Shown here: positions 51,000-60,210 of the stretch, piece by piece
How positions within the stretch are numbered: position 1 is the stretch's first letter
How the letters are laid out: each line of letters starts with the position of its first letter
Assembly: GCF_030823375.1 (NCBI RefSeq)
Contig: NZ_JAUSXB010000001.1
Coordinates: 1,550,001 to 1,614,000, forward strand
Source of the DNA: Pseudarthrobacter siccitolerans
Lineage (GTDB): Bacteria; Actinomycetota; Actinomycetes; Actinomycetales; Micrococcaceae
DNA: 64,000 nucleotides
Direction: 5' to 3'
Notes under the pieces: generated by a model
Seen by the model: the letters and a program-made list of their open reading frames with translations, nothing else
Told to the model about the DNA's origin: nothing
Databases searched by the model: none
Program-made: the position numbers and the translations under genes

Positions 51000-52220
51000 C
51001 TAGGCCGACCGTCCCGCGGACGCGAGTTCCGGCTCCCGTTCCCTGGCGGGCCCGGGAGCGGGACGGACGACGGCGGCGTCGAGCCTTTTGTTGGCCCACC
51101 GGCGGACGGGCGTCTCCACCAGCCGGAAGGACGCGTAGGCGACCAGGACGGTCAGGGCTGCCGCCAGCGGCACTCTGAGCCACAGCGATGGGACGAGCGG
51201 CATCAGCAGCAGATAGACGGGCAGGTGCCAGAGGTAGAGGGCGTAGGACAGGTCGCGGCCGGGGCCGGCAAGCCAGGGGTGGCTCAGGATCCTGGCGGTG
51301 AATCCGGCAGGGGAAAGGACCAGCCAGCCGATGGCCAGTGCCGCCAGCAGCGCCAGCACGGTGGGCCCGGCTGTCCAGAAGGCGCTGAACCACAGGCCGG
51401 GAGTGTTCGGCTCCTGCAGCAGGAACACGGCCGCCAGCAGGACCAGGGCGGCCGGCGGCCCGGCCCAACGCGCAGCACCCAGCAGGGACGCGTGCAACCG
51501 GGAACCCGGGCGGACCACCGTGAGGACGAGCGCCAGGGTGCAGCCGATCAGCAGCTCGTCGGCCCGGGTATCGGGCCCGTTGTACAGGCGGCTCAGCGGC
51601 GCCCCACCCCACACCAGCAGGAAGCGTTCCAGCAGGAACGCCGCAGCCAGCCCGGCGGTGATCCAGGCGACCGTCCGGACCTCCCAGAACCGCAGCAGGA
51701 CCAGGAGGAGCAGCGGCCACACCAGGTAGAACTGCTCCTCGACGGCGAGCGTCCAGGTGGGGCCGAGCGTTTCACCGGCAATAGAGCCGCCGAACAATCC
51801 GAAATGCGCCAGGTTCATCACGTACCCGACAGCCGGCAGGACGAAACCTTCCTGGCCGGCCCACTTCGACGCCGGAAACACCACGCCCACGGTGACAATC
51901 ACTGCGCAGAGGCCCAGCAACGCGGGCCATAGCCGGGCGAGCCGCTTGGCGTAGAAGATGTTCAGGTGCAGGCCGCCGGTGGCAATGTACTCCTTCATGA
52001 TCAGGAGGGTGATCACAAAGCCGCTGAGCGTAAAGAAGACGTCCACCCCGATGGAACCGCCGGGGGCAAGGCCGGTGGCGGCGTGAAAGAGAAAAACGAA
52101 CGCCACGGCAACGGTGCGGAGCCCGTCCAGGGCGTGCTTCCGCCCGGAAATGAGCTCGGCTGGTTGCACTTCCGGACGCTCCAAAGCTGACAAATATCCA
52201 CTGCTTGACCTCAAAACCAC
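51000..52220 (-). CDS. acyltransferase family 3 membrane protein
   Basis: About 406 residues with ten or eleven TM helices. N-terminal motif RKHALDGLRTVAVAFVFLFH contains the catalytic His, followed by GGSIGVDVFFTLSGFVIT (the G-V-D-V-F-F-x-x-S-G-F signature). OafA/YrhL-like enzymes O-acylate surface polysaccharides. The start is uncertain: GTG 52220 or TTG 52193, neither with a strong ribosome binding site; the frame is open to 52289. Convergent with the sigma factor gene, stops 8 bp apart. Confidence 0.87.
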   Translation of the reverse strand: MVLRSSSGYLSALERPEVQPAELISGRKHALDGLRTVAVAFVFLFHAATGLAPGGSIGVDVFFTLSGFVITLLIMKEYIATGGLHLNIFYAKRLARLWPALLGLCAVIVTVGVVFPASKWAGQEGFVLPAVGYVMNLAHFGLFGGSIAGETLGPTWTLAVEEQFYLVWPLLLLVLLRFWEVRTVAWITAGLAAAFLLERFLLVWGGAPLSRLYNGPDTRADELLIGCTLALVLTVVRPGSRLHASLLGAARWAGPPAALVLLAAVFLLQEPNTPGLWFSAFWTAGPTVLALLAALAIGWLVLSPAGFTARILSHPWLAGPGRDLSYALYLWHLPVYLLLMPLVPSLWLRVPLAAALTVLVAYASFRLVETPVRRWANKRLDAAVVRPAPGPAREREPELASAGRSA

Positions 52221-52363
52221 TAAGCAAGCATATATAACGTTTCCATAACCGCGCTGGGCGAAGGCTGGATGGAAGCTCCAAATGCACAACCTTGGAAATC
52301 ACTAGGAGAGCCGGGCGCCCTGGCTCTAGGGTTCCCCCAACATCGGTCTCGTACCGTTCCAGC

Positions 52364-52867
52364 ATGAGAGCAACCACTGAACCGCTGCACATCCCGGCTG
52401 GTACCAAATCCGGTGGAAACGCACCTTGGCCGTGCGCGCAGGACCCCGCCCGGCCCCTCCTGGACCATGCCGTGCTGGACAAGCTGCGCGCGGACCTGGA
52501 CGACTATGACGAAGTCTGGCGGGTGTTCGTCAAGAACTTCGTCGCCGCTCTCCCCCTGAGGCTTGACAGGATGCGGCTGGCATTGACCACCGGGGATCTC
52601 CCGGGGGCCATCGATGCGCTCCTCAGTATCAAGACCGCGAGCCAGCAGGTGGGCGCGGAGCGGCTCGCCGCCCTCGCCCTGGTTCTTGAGCTGGCCGTGC
52701 GTGAGGGTACCCGGGACCGTGATCCGTCCGGGGTCCTCCCCTGGCTGGCCGCCGACCACCTGCCGCGGCTGAGGCACTGTGCCGGACAGACGTCCTACAT
52801 CCTCGAGGCACACCTCAAGAAGGCCCTGCAACCGAGGCCCGCGTTGACCGCGCACCCCGTTCCCTGA
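52364..52867 (+). CDS. Hpt-domain-like protein lacking the phospho-histidine
   Basis: About 167 residues from ATG 52364 (a TTG at 52292 is in frame). The helical core RADLDDYDEVWRVFVKNFV, LPLRLDRMRLALTTGDLPGAIDALLSIKTASQQVGAERLAALA looks like an Hpt four-helix bundle. At the place of the A-H-x-L-K-x-x-S motif it reads L-L-S-I-K-T-A-S: CTC where CAC would give His. A scaffold or anti-sigma-type interaction, or loss of function, is possible. No kinase is adjacent. Confidence 0.6.
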   Translation: MRATTEPLHIPAGTKSGGNAPWPCAQDPARPLLDHAVLDKLRADLDDYDEVWRVFVKNFVAALPLRLDRMRLALTTGDLPGAIDALLSIKTASQQVGAERLAALALVLELAVREGTRDRDPSGVLPWLAADHLPRLRHCAGQTSYILEAHLKKALQPRPALTAHPVP

Positions 52868-52920
52868 AAGCTGTCCCCTGAAGACCGGCCCCTGAAGCTG
52901 GCCCGCGAAAGGCACCGTCC

Positions 52921-53640
52921 ATGAAGAATGCACGCACCCGCACCCCCGTGAGGACGGCGGCGTCCCTCGGTGCGGCGGCCGGACTCATGCTGCTCGGCGC
53001 GGGCGCCTCGTCCGCGCACGTCAGTGTTGACCCGTCGTCGCCCTCTGCCGGAGGCTTCTCGCAATTGACCTTCAAGGTTCCCAACGAGTCGGGCACGGCC
53101 AAGACCACCAGGATTGCGGTCGCGCTTCCCAGCGGAACACCGTTCACCTCGGTCTCCGTCAAACCCATGGACGGGTGGACGGCGGAAATCACCGAAGCCG
53201 CCCTGCCTTCGCCCGTGACCATCGAAGGGGCCGCCATTACCAAGGCGGCCTCGGCCGTCACGTGGACAGCGGACGAGGCCCACCAGCTGGGACAGCACGA
53301 ATACCAGACCTTTTCGATCTCCGTTGGCCGGCTCCCGGCTGCCGGCACCACCGTGGCCCTGCCTGCAACCCAGTGGTATTCAGACGGAACGGTGGTGGAC
53401 TGGAACGAGCAGGCAGCCCCCGGGCAGGCGGAACCCCAGCACCCGGCCCCCTCCTTCGTCACCACGGCGGCTGAAGAGGGCGCGGGGACCCCGGCCGGCG
53501 CGGCAGCCGTCGCCGCAACCACACCGGTCACGGCCGCCGCGGACAACACCCTTGGCATCGCCGGCCTGGGCGCCGGACTTCTGGGCCTGGCCCTGGGAGC
53601 GGCCGCGTTCGTCCGGACAGCCGGCCACCTGAAGAGGTGA
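52921..53640 (+). CDS. YcnI-like copper-binding exported protein (DUF1775)
   Basis: 239 residues. Signal peptide about 1-30 ending SSAHVSVDPSSPSAGG, so a mature N-terminal His is expected, the metal brace of YcnI/Cu-binding proteins. The domain (about 31-165) has GWTAEITEA and AVTWTADEA; conserved Trp in VKPMDGW would complete the Cu site. A Pro/Ala linker and C-terminal TM helix (NTLGIAGLGAGLLGLALGAAAFV) anchor it. Convergent with the efflux gene, whose stop begins at the next base. Confidence 0.9.
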   Translation: MKNARTRTPVRTAASLGAAAGLMLLGAGASSAHVSVDPSSPSAGGFSQLTFKVPNESGTAKTTRIAVALPSGTPFTSVSVKPMDGWTAEITEAALPSPVTIEGAAITKAASAVTWTADEAHQLGQHEYQTFSISVGRLPAAGTTVALPATQWYSDGTVVDWNEQAAPGQAEPQHPAPSFVTTAAEEGAGTPAGAAAVAATTPVTAAADNTLGIAGLGAGLLGLALGAAAFVRTAGHLKR

Positions 53641-55245
53641 CTAGCGCGCCACTGCCGGGGACTCGTCGTCGGCCGTGATGAGGATGTTGCCCTCGCTGAT
53701 GGACTCGGACAGCACGTCGTGCTCCACGGCAGTGGCCAGCGGCTTCTCCTTGACGAAGAGCAGCACGACGGCGGCAATCACCGCCAGCGGGACCATCCAG
53801 ATGAAGATGGGGGTCAGGGCGTCGTTGTAGGACGAGATGATCAATGCCTTGACCTCCGCGGGCAGCTTGCTGACAAGCGCGGGCGTGAGGGAGTTCGATC
53901 CCCCGGGTGCGTTGCCGCCGGACGCTGCCGCGGGCATGCGCTCGGTGAGCAGCTCGGCCAGGCGGCTGGCGAACAGGCTTCCCACCACGGCTGAACCCAG
54001 GGTGGCGCCGATCTGGCGGAAGAAGTTGTTGGACGCCGTCGCCGTGCCTACTTCGCGCAGCGCGAAGGAGTTCTGGACCACCAGCACCAGGATCTGCATG
54101 CTCAGGCCCAGTCCGAGGCCCATCACGGCCAGGTAGGCGCAGATTTCCCAGAGCGGCTGGCCGGGCTTGAGGGTGGAGAGCAGCACCAGGGCCACCGCCA
54201 CCAGCAGCGAGCCGGCAATGGGCATCCACTTGTAGCGACCCGTCTTGCTGACCAGCTGGCCGGAGCCAACGGAGGCCACCAGGAGGGCGCCCATCATGGG
54301 GATCATCAGCAGGCCCGATTCGGTCGCGTTCACGCTGAAGGCCATCTGCAGGTAAGTGGGGAGGTAGCCGATGGCGCCGAACATGGCCACGCCGATCAGC
54401 AGGCCGGCGAAGGTGGACAGGTTGAAGTTCAGGTCCTTGAACAGGTGCAGCGGGATGATGGGCTCGGCGGTGCGGCGCTCCACCAGGACGAAGGCCCCGG
54501 CGCTGAGGACGGTGCCGGCGATCAGGGAAATGATGATCGGATCGGACCATTCATACTTGCTGCCGCCCCAGGTTGCGAAGAGCACCAGACAGGTGGTGGC
54601 GATGGCCATCAGCACCATGCCGCCCAGGTCAAGCTTGGGCTTGCCGGCGTGCTTGGGCAGTTTGAGGAAGAACGCGGCGCCCGCGAGGGCCAGCAGGCCC
54701 AGGGGGATGTTGATCCAGAAGACCCAGCGCCAGCCGGGACCTTCAGTGAACCAGCCGCCCAGCAGCGGCCCGGCAACGGAGGCGATGGCGAACACGCCGC
54801 CCATCATGCCCATGTATTTGCCGCGTTCCCGGGGCGGGACCACGTCGGCGATGACTGCCTGCGAGAGGATCATCAGCCCTCCGCCGCCGAGGCCCTGGAT
54901 GACGCGGGCGGTGATCAGCACGCCCATGTCGTTGGCGAGCGCGCCCACCACAGAGCCGACCATAAACAGGAGGATGGCCGCGATCAGGAGGGACTTGCGT
55001 CCCATCAGGTCACCGAGTTTGCCGTAAATGGGCATGCTGATGGTGGAGGTGAGGATGAATGCGGTGATCACCCAGAGCATGTCGCTGACGCCGTGGAGTT
55101 CGCCCACGATGGTGGGCAGCGCGGTGCTGAGGACAGTCTGGTTCAGGGCGGAGAGGAGCATGGAGAGCATGAGGCCCACAAAAAGGAGCACCATGTGCTG
55201 TTTCTGAGGGGCCTGCGCCGTTCCGGGTGGAGTGGCCGTGGTCAT
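53641..55245 (-). CDS. MFS efflux transporter, DHA2 (EmrB/QacA) family
   Basis: 534 residues with 14 TM helices; motif [14 protein letters not shown] after helix 2 and [16 protein letters not shown] after helix 5 (motif C region) are typical of DHA2 drug:H+ antiporters. The TetR-type regulator start overlaps the efflux start region by 4 nt, forming a classic repressor-pump operon. Substrate unknown. Confidence 0.92.
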   Translation of the reverse strand: MTTATPPGTAQAPQKQHMVLLFVGLMLSMLLSALNQTVLSTALPTIVGELHGVSDMLWVITAFILTSTISMPIYGKLGDLMGRKSLLIAAILLFMVGSVVGALANDMGVLITARVIQGLGGGGLMILSQAVIADVVPPRERGKYMGMMGGVFAIASVAGPLLGGWFTEGPGWRWVFWINIPLGLLALAGAAFFLKLPKHAGKPKLDLGGMVLMAIATTCLVLFATWGGSKYEWSDPIIISLIAGTVLSAGAFVLVERRTAEPIIPLHLFKDLNFNLSTFAGLLIGVAMFGAIGYLPTYLQMAFSVNATESGLLMIPMMGALLVASVGSGQLVSKTGRYKWMPIAGSLLVAVALVLLSTLKPGQPLWEICAYLAVMGLGLGLSMQILVLVVQNSFALREVGTATASNNFFRQIGATLGSAVVGSLFASRLAELLTERMPAAASGGNAPGGSNSLTPALVSKLPAEVKALIISSYNDALTPIFIWMVPLAVIAAVVLLFVKEKPLATAVEHDVLSESISEGNILITADDESPAVAR

Positions 55246-55868
55246 GAGAGTTTCCTTTGCAAGTGGTGAAAGAGCGCCAGCGCGGGCGCGAGGTCTTTGG
55301 GGGTGAGGCCTGTGGCGGGGTCGAAATCGGTGGATTTTGCCCGGAACTTGGCGGGCACCGCCGCGAGCATCACGGTCATCCGCGCCGTTTCCTCGGCGCT
55401 GAAGCCTTCAGCACCGTCGGCCCAGTCCGGATCCTGGGCGAAGTGCTCGGCCACGGCCTGGCATACCAGGGCTTCGGCCTTGGCCATGTATTCCATCTGC
55501 CGCGCGAACAGGTGCGGGTGCCGCTTCAGGATGAGCCGCCGCCGGGAGTTGTCCGTGTTGCGGATGGAGGAAAGGGCGACGGCGACAAGCAGCAGGGTGA
55601 CCTGCTCCAGGAAGTCTTCCGCGCCGCTGAGCTTTGCCGCCGCAGCGGCGTCAAGGACCGGCTCGTGGAGGCCGAGTACAGCGTCCTCCTTGGCCGGGAA
55701 GTAGTTGAAGAACGTCCGGGGCGAGACCCCTGCGCTCTCCGCAATGGCCTCCACCGTGGCGTGTTCCAGGCCGCGCTCCTGCGCCAGGGAGGCCGCGGCC
55801 TCGTGGATGGCAGTCCACGTTTCGACCTTTTTGCGCTCACGAAGCGTAGGGGAAGGGGTGGGGGGCAT
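55242..55868 (-). CDS. TetR-family repressor
   Basis: 208 residues from ATG 55868; a longer frame to 55928 runs through the operator. [44 protein letters not shown]. The C-terminal ligand domain is MftR/AcrR-like. It overlaps the DHA2 pump by 4 nt, so it probably represses both. Confidence 0.92.
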   Translation of the reverse strand: MPPTPSPTLRERKKVETWTAIHEAAASLAQERGLEHATVEAIAESAGVSPRTFFNYFPAKEDAVLGLHEPVLDAAAAAKLSGAEDFLEQVTLLLVAVALSSIRNTDNSRRRLILKRHPHLFARQMEYMAKAEALVCQAVAEHFAQDPDWADGAEGFSAEETARMTVMLAAVPAKFRAKSTDFDPATGLTPKDLAPALALFHHLQRKLS

Positions 55869-55879
55869 GTTCCTATTTT

Positions 55880-55908
55880 TGCATGACTGCAAACATTGCA
55901 CAACTGCA
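55880..55908. promoter_or_regulatory. candidate TetR operator (four TGCA in symmetric spacing)
   Basis: TGCA-N4-TGCA-N5-TGCA-N4-TGCA begins 12 bp upstream of the repressor ATG. The arms are symmetric about 55894, suitable for two TetR dimers or an extended dimer site. Confidence 0.5.
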
Positions 55909-55932
55909 GGTTTGTGGGACCGGGGCAAAGGG

Positions 55933-55956
55933 AAGGCCCCTCCTAGGAGGGGCCTT
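55933..55956. terminator. 24-bp perfect palindrome, possible terminator or regulatory hairpin
   Basis: AAGGCCCCTCCT is followed directly by its reverse complement AGGAGGGGCCTT. It is upstream of the TetR gene and would fold into a 10-bp stem in RNA from either strand. No convincing T-run. The region 55869-56187 contains this, the operator and the TATTAT box of the next gene, but no other gene. Confidence 0.5.
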
Positions 55957-56175
55957 CAACGTAGTGGTCAATTGTCTTGTGATGTAGGTCAGCGGTGATG
56001 CACTCCCCCTTCCCGGACGCCCCCTAGCGCCCATCCGGACTATGACAAGAACTGACTTTAGTGACGTGGCAAGGGCTAGTAAAGGGGTTGTGCTAAAGAA
56101 ATTTGACCCATTTTGGACCCTCCCGGGACTCCTGCATGTTTCCGGGGATTTACTTCAGTGAAACAGCAGCGGCCG

Positions 56176-56181
56176 TATTAT
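56176..56181 (+). promoter_or_regulatory. TATTAT -10 box, second leaderless gene
   Basis: Six bases separate TATTAT from ATG 56188, the same arrangement and flanking CGTATTATTCA as at 49137-49147. Confidence 0.6.
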
Positions 56182-56187
56182 TCAGGG

Positions 56188-56379
56188 ATGTGGACTAAAC
56201 AGCATCAGGCTCTATGCGGCATGTGTGGCACGAACACGAACCACGTGACGCACTATCACAAGGACGACGCCGGCGGCGCGCTGATTGCCGAAGTCCGGTG
56301 TGCGGAACACCGGGACGTTCCCGTCATCAGCGAGGCATCCTCGCCTGCCTGGATGGAGGCTGCGGAGCCGGCGGCCTGA
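56188..56379 (+). CDS. 63-residue Cys/His protein, leaderless (paralogue 2)
   Basis: MWTKQHQALCGMCGTNTNHV, THYHKDDAGG, then EVRCAEH and a 20-residue tail. The core aligns with the 48-residue protein at 49151 (identical MWTKQHQ, C-x2-C, HVTH, KDDAG, VRC). Here the second pair is C-x2-H, which keeps four possible Zn ligands. No Shine-Dalgarno. Function unknown. Confidence 0.72.
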   Translation: MWTKQHQALCGMCGTNTNHVTHYHKDDAGGALIAEVRCAEHRDVPVISEASSPAWMEAAEPAA

Positions 56380-56448
56380 CCGGAAGCCGGTATCGCTTGT
56401 CCTGCAACTCCTGCCCTCCCGCCCCCTGGCGTCCCTTGAATGGTTCCT

Positions 56449-57297
56449 CTATTGCGTCAAGCTGGCCCAGGTCTCCAGGAACTTCTCAGCAAGGTAAGCA
56501 TGCCCGGCGGTGTTGGGGTGCGCGCCGTCGGAGTCGAACTCTTGGCTGTTGGCACTCGTGAACCAGCCCGCCTCGACGGCGTCAACATAAGGAGCGCTGG
56601 CAGCCGCGGCACCAGCCCGGACGGCGCTGTTCACCCCGCGCAGTTCCTCCGCGAGGGGCTGCGGCGCCGACGGCCCAAGCACCACAACCTGGATGCCCGG
56701 CCAGAACCTGCGGGCTGCCTCAATAGTCTGTGAAGTGGCAGCAGTAACTTCTTCCGGGTTCGCGATCCGTGAGTCGTTCTGTCCGCCTTGAAGAATGAGG
56801 ACGTTGGGCACGAAGGCGGGGTTGGCGGCGATGTTCCGCAACCGGACTTCGTACTCACCACCCAGCTCGTCCTGCGACCCGCCGCCCCATGCGAATCCGG
56901 TTCCGGGTACGCCGTCGATGTCGGTGGGGTACCCGAGTTGCCCGGCAACGAGGTACGCCCAGCTCTGGTCCGGCTGCGCTGCACCATAGCCGGCAGTGTA
57001 CGAATCACCAAGAATGAGCAGAACGGGCTGGGCGGGCAGCTCTATGCCCAACTGTTGGGCAGTTGCAGTTGCAGAAGCCGTGGGTGTGGGGTTCAGGGAC
57101 GCAGTAGCCGTGGCCGTAGCCCTGGCTGTCGTCCGGCTTGCCGGTGCAGGATTGACAGCTTGGCCGGCGCCGCCGGGATTCAACAGGGCAATTGCTGCTA
57201 CTCCGACGGCGACCACTGCCAGCAGGAAAAGCGCACCGTATTTGACCCATTCCTGCTTCCCGATGCTGGGGCGCCCGCCGTTCCTCGTCACCGGCAC
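56449..57297 (-). CDS. SGNH/GDSL hydrolase, membrane-anchored
   Basis: 282 residues from GTG 57297. Basic N-terminus, TM helix (about 19-40, YGALFLLAVVAVGVAAIALL), an Ala/Thr linker, then an SGNH domain: nucleophile block VLLILGDSYTAGYG, oxyanion GVPGTGFAWGG, block III LQGGQND and block V DGAHPNTAGH. It is probably a carbohydrate esterase acting outside the membrane. It is followed upstream by the GH16-like gene on the same strand (76 bp apart). Confidence 0.9.
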   Translation of the reverse strand: MPVTRNGGRPSIGKQEWVKYGALFLLAVVAVGVAAIALLNPGGAGQAVNPAPASRTTARATATATASLNPTPTASATATAQQLGIELPAQPVLLILGDSYTAGYGAAQPDQSWAYLVAGQLGYPTDIDGVPGTGFAWGGGSQDELGGEYEVRLRNIAANPAFVPNVLILQGGQNDSRIANPEEVTAATSQTIEAARRFWPGIQVVVLGPSAPQPLAEELRGVNSAVRAGAAAASAPYVDAVEAGWFTSANSQEFDSDGAHPNTAGHAYLAEKFLETWASLTQ

Positions 57298-57373
57298 ATC
57301 ATACCGGCGGCCCCGGTATCAGCAATAAGTTCCCGTCCTCCATCCGTCATCGCGGATGGAGAACGGCCCGCCG

Positions 57374-58453
57374 CTATCCCTTTGCCCAGACGGCTACCCA
57401 GTCAAGCTGAACATGGCCGCTGGTTTCGGGCAGCGGACAGATCGGCGAGCAGGATTCGGTCTGCAGGATGTAGTGCATGGGCTTGGCCGGCGTGTATTTT
57501 GTGGAAATACCGATGGATTTCCCATCCAGGAAAAATTCGATGCCGTCGGGCCTCCACTCGGTGGTGGCTGTGTGCCAGGCGCCAAAGGGAACGTTGGGAC
57601 GGAAGACGTCGTCCGTGTGGATGCCGCCCTCGATTCCATGCACCGCAGCGTAGATGACCCTCGACAGGTCTCCCTCTGGAAAGTCGATCTCCCCGTCCAA
57701 AGGCCACTGCTTGCTGTCGGGCCACAGCAGCCACGCCAGTTTGAATCCTGCCAGGGCATCGGCTTTGAAGCGCACAGAGTAGCGCCCGTACGTCAGGCTG
57801 TTCCAGGGCCGTTGAACGGCACCCCCAAAAATGGGAGACGGTGCTGCGCCCATGGCTACGCCGTTTTCACTGTGCAGGAACATGTCCAGGACGCCATCAT
57901 GAACACTCAGGACTTTTGACGGGTAATACCCGGACTTTCTCTCGCCCTTTGGAACCTGTTGTGCAGCGGTATCCGGTGTGCCATCGAAGTAATTCGCACT
58001 CCATCGTGCGCCGTAGGCGGGGCCGGGGAAACCTCCGATAGGGACATCTCCCGCGGTGAAGTCCTCTGTGAAGACCTGCCGCCAGCCAGGCAGGTCGCCC
58101 ACCGGCAGTGCCTCGGAAACAGGAGCAGCCGGTACGGCCTCGATGGCAGGGGCGGCGGGCAAAGCCTCTGGCGCGGGAGCGGCCGGTAGGGCATCCAGGG
58201 TGGGAGCCGCTGACGTGGCCTCCGAAGAGGGAGCTGCCGGCAAGGCTTCGGCGGTGGGAACCGTAGTTGGCTGTGCAGAACTGGAAACCGGGTTCGTCGG
58301 ATCCCGGCCTTCCGCTTGAACACTTGGGTCCGGAGCTGATACTGCGGCAACGCCGATCATGGCGAATGCGAGGGCGGACAAAACTACCATCAAGACGAGG
58401 AGGCGGGTCCGCGCGCGGTGCTGAATTTTCTCCAAAGGTGTCACTCCATCCAA
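57374..58453 (-). CDS. GH16-like secreted glycan hydrolase
   Basis: About 359 residues. N-terminal TM/signal segment (LLVLMVVLSALAFAMIGVAAVSA), a linker of ALPAAP-type repeats (about 50-110) and a beta-jelly-roll GH16 domain with the catalytic E-I-D-F-P-E motif in PLDGEIDFPEGD, preceded by LAWLLWPDSKQWP. GH16 enzymes cleave beta-1,3/1,4-glucans or act as transglycosylases. Start uncertain: TTG 58453, GTG 58444 or TTG 58435 (GGAG 8 nt upstream). Confidence 0.85.
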   Translation of the reverse strand: MDGVTPLEKIQHRARTRLLVLMVVLSALAFAMIGVAAVSAPDPSVQAEGRDPTNPVSSSAQPTTVPTAEALPAAPSSEATSAAPTLDALPAAPAPEALPAAPAIEAVPAAPVSEALPVGDLPGWRQVFTEDFTAGDVPIGGFPGPAYGARWSANYFDGTPDTAAQQVPKGERKSGYYPSKVLSVHDGVLDMFLHSENGVAMGAAPSPIFGGAVQRPWNSLTYGRYSVRFKADALAGFKLAWLLWPDSKQWPLDGEIDFPEGDLSRVIYAAVHGIEGGIHTDDVFRPNVPFGAWHTATTEWRPDGIEFFLDGKSIGISTKYTPAKPMHYILQTESCSPICPLPETSGHVQLDWVAVWAKG

Positions 58454-58624
58454 GAGGAGTTACTGCATTTTACCGCGGAGGTCCAACAACCCGGGTAGGG
58501 AGCTGCGAAGGTGTCCTGCACATTGTCCTCCCATGCATGGTCCGGCAGGGACCTCGAGCAAGAACGGTGTGCGGCGCCCGCATCCCCCTATTCGCTACAC
58601 CCTATGAGGGACGCAGCAGCTGGT

Positions 58625-58645
58625 CATGAGTACAAGGTACTCATG
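58625..58645. promoter_or_regulatory. palindrome CATGAGTA-N5-TACTCATG, site 3
   Basis: GAGTA-N5-TACTC with longer arms (CATGAGTAC, aag, GTACTCATG: 9 bp each side). It lies 170-190 bp upstream of the GH16-like gene start on the opposite strand, so it may belong to that gene or to an unrecognised transcript. Confidence 0.5.
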
Positions 58646-59133
58646 TTTCGGTGTCCTACCTTCGTGCGACTACTTGCGGTACCTGCTTTGAACCTGCCTG
58701 GGGAGGCCCGTCATCAAGATACGGAGTGTCGGCACCTGCGGCACCCGCACGGCCGCTGCCAAACCCTCCTCATCCCCGGCCGTGGAGGGTGATGGGCGTG
58801 CCAGCACAATTGGGCTCATGGACGACGAGCGCGATCTTATTAAGAGCCATGATGGATATGTCCACCGTCCGCAACTCATGGCCCTGGCGCCGGCCGGCGT
58901 ATATCTGGGGTCAGATGGCGGCCGGGCGGCCGCCATCCCGGCCAGCTCAGCTCAAACAAGCTCGCGCCAGTCCCCTTCGTTCTGGCCGGCCCTCAGGTCC
59001 GTCTCAGACTCAACGTTGATACCATTCCGAGAGCTGCACATAGCGCAGCTGCCCACGAACTGATGAGGGCAAGCTGAGTCTTGGCCCTCTGCATCCGGCA
59101 GAGTTACATGCATGATCTTCCCTAGCGTGTGAA

Positions 59134-59157
59134 GACGTAGACCACTATGTCTACGTC
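59134..59157. terminator. hairpin in the gene-poor region
   Basis: GACGTAGAC and GTCTACGTC form a perfect 9-bp stem with a 6-nt loop, followed by AATCAATAAAA. Could terminate a transcript entering from either side. Confidence 0.45.
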
Positions 59158-59394
59158 AATCAATAAAATGACGCCGCTTACGGCGAAAATGGGCCGCCCT
59201 CGTTTGGCCTCTATGGCCTGGCGGCCGTGCTAGCTGGGCACCCTGTGCTGTCGTACGATACTAGACAGCGCCAGCCTCTGGCACCAGCGTAATGCGGTAC
59301 TTGTCTTTGCATACTCGCATACTTGGCTTAGCGTCCTCCGCTTCAGCTGGACAAACATGAGCCCCTCCCAGGTGCACTGACCTGAACAGCACAG

Positions 59395-60210
59395 CTAGTG
59401 CTCCCGGCGGGTCTCCTGGAGCCGCTTGATGAACCAGCGCGACTGTTCCGGCCCATAGGGCAGCACCGGGATGGCCTTGGTTGCGTCACTTGGTGCCTCG
59501 CGGATGGAACGCTGTGCCTGGCGTACCGCCGTGGTCATGGTGTTCGCCATGGTACTGACGAACTGGTCGCTGCACGGCCTCCCGTGTCCGGGGATCAGGA
59601 ACTCGTAGCGGTGGCGCAGCGCTGAGATGTGCCGGAGCGCGTCCGCCCATTCCTGCGGGTACGAGTCTTCGAAGGACGGGTGGGCGCCCTGCTCCACGAG
59701 GTCACCCACGTAAAGAGTGGTGGGGGTGCCCACCAGCAGGTCACCGTCCGTGTGGCCGCGGCCCAGGTAAAACAGGGTGGCGGTCAGCCCGCCCAGGTCC
59801 ACCAGCACAGGCTGGTCCTTCACGATGGCGTTGGGGACCACAAGCTCCACGTTCTCGCCTTCACCCGTGGACATCTCCGGTTCCAGGGTCCCCACGAAGC
59901 GGCGCTGGAGGTCCCCACGTTCTTCAATTTCGGTGGCGCAGTTCTGGTGCGCCCAAAATTCGGTGACGCCAGCTTCCGCAAACACGGCGTTGCCGAAAAA
60001 GTGGTCGTAATGGGCGTGGGTGTTGACGACGACGAGCGGGAGTTGGGTCCTCTCCCGCACCGCGTCCAGGATCTCCCGCCCCTGCCGTGGGCCGCAGCCT
60101 GTGTCGATTACCATGGCCCGCTCGGATCCCACTATCAGTCCGGTATTCAGCAGCGATCCTTCGGTGACAAGCACATGGTTGTTCGCGCCGACTTCGAGCC
60201 ATTCCGACAT
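59395..60210 (-). CDS. MBL-fold metallo-hydrolase
   Basis: 271 residues from ATG 60210 (GGAG 6 nt upstream); a longer frame to 60309 is not favoured. Metal motif NTHAHYDHFFG (H-x-H-x-D-H) plus later LGRGHTDGD and GDLVEQG, and C-terminal PGHGRPCSD, give the two-metal site of glyoxalase II-like enzymes. Likely thioester or ester hydrolase, substrate unknown. It has a monocistronic arrangement between two gene-poor stretches. Confidence 0.9.
   Translation of the reverse strand: MSEWLEVGANNHVLVTEGSLLNTGLIVGSERAMVIDTGCGPRQGREILDAVRERTQLPLVVVNTHAHYDHFFGNAVFAEAGVTEFWAHQNCATEIEERGDLQRRFVGTLEPEMSTGEGENVELVVPNAIVKDQPVLVDLGGLTATLFYLGRGHTDGDLLVGTPTTLYVGDLVEQGAHPSFEDSYPQEWADALRHISALRHRYEFLIPGHGRPCSDQFVSTMANTMTTAVRQAQRSIREAPSDATKAIPVLPYGPEQSRWFIKRLQETRREH

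Larger units (their letters stand above)
58454..59394. other. 941-bp gene-poor region
   Basis: No frame here has a convincing start, ribosome binding site and codon use. A plus frame 58782-59063 (93 codons) is the best but looks non-coding. The region carries the third GAGTA-N5-TACTC palindrome and a 9-bp hairpin (59134-59157), and is less GC-rich than its surroundings. It may be a decayed island or hold a small RNA. Confidence 0.5.

Noticed and set aside
58782..59063. 93-codon plus frame in the gene-poor region
   Set aside because: No ribosome binding site, poor codon pattern and no recognisable fold; several stops in nearby frames suggest non-coding DNA.
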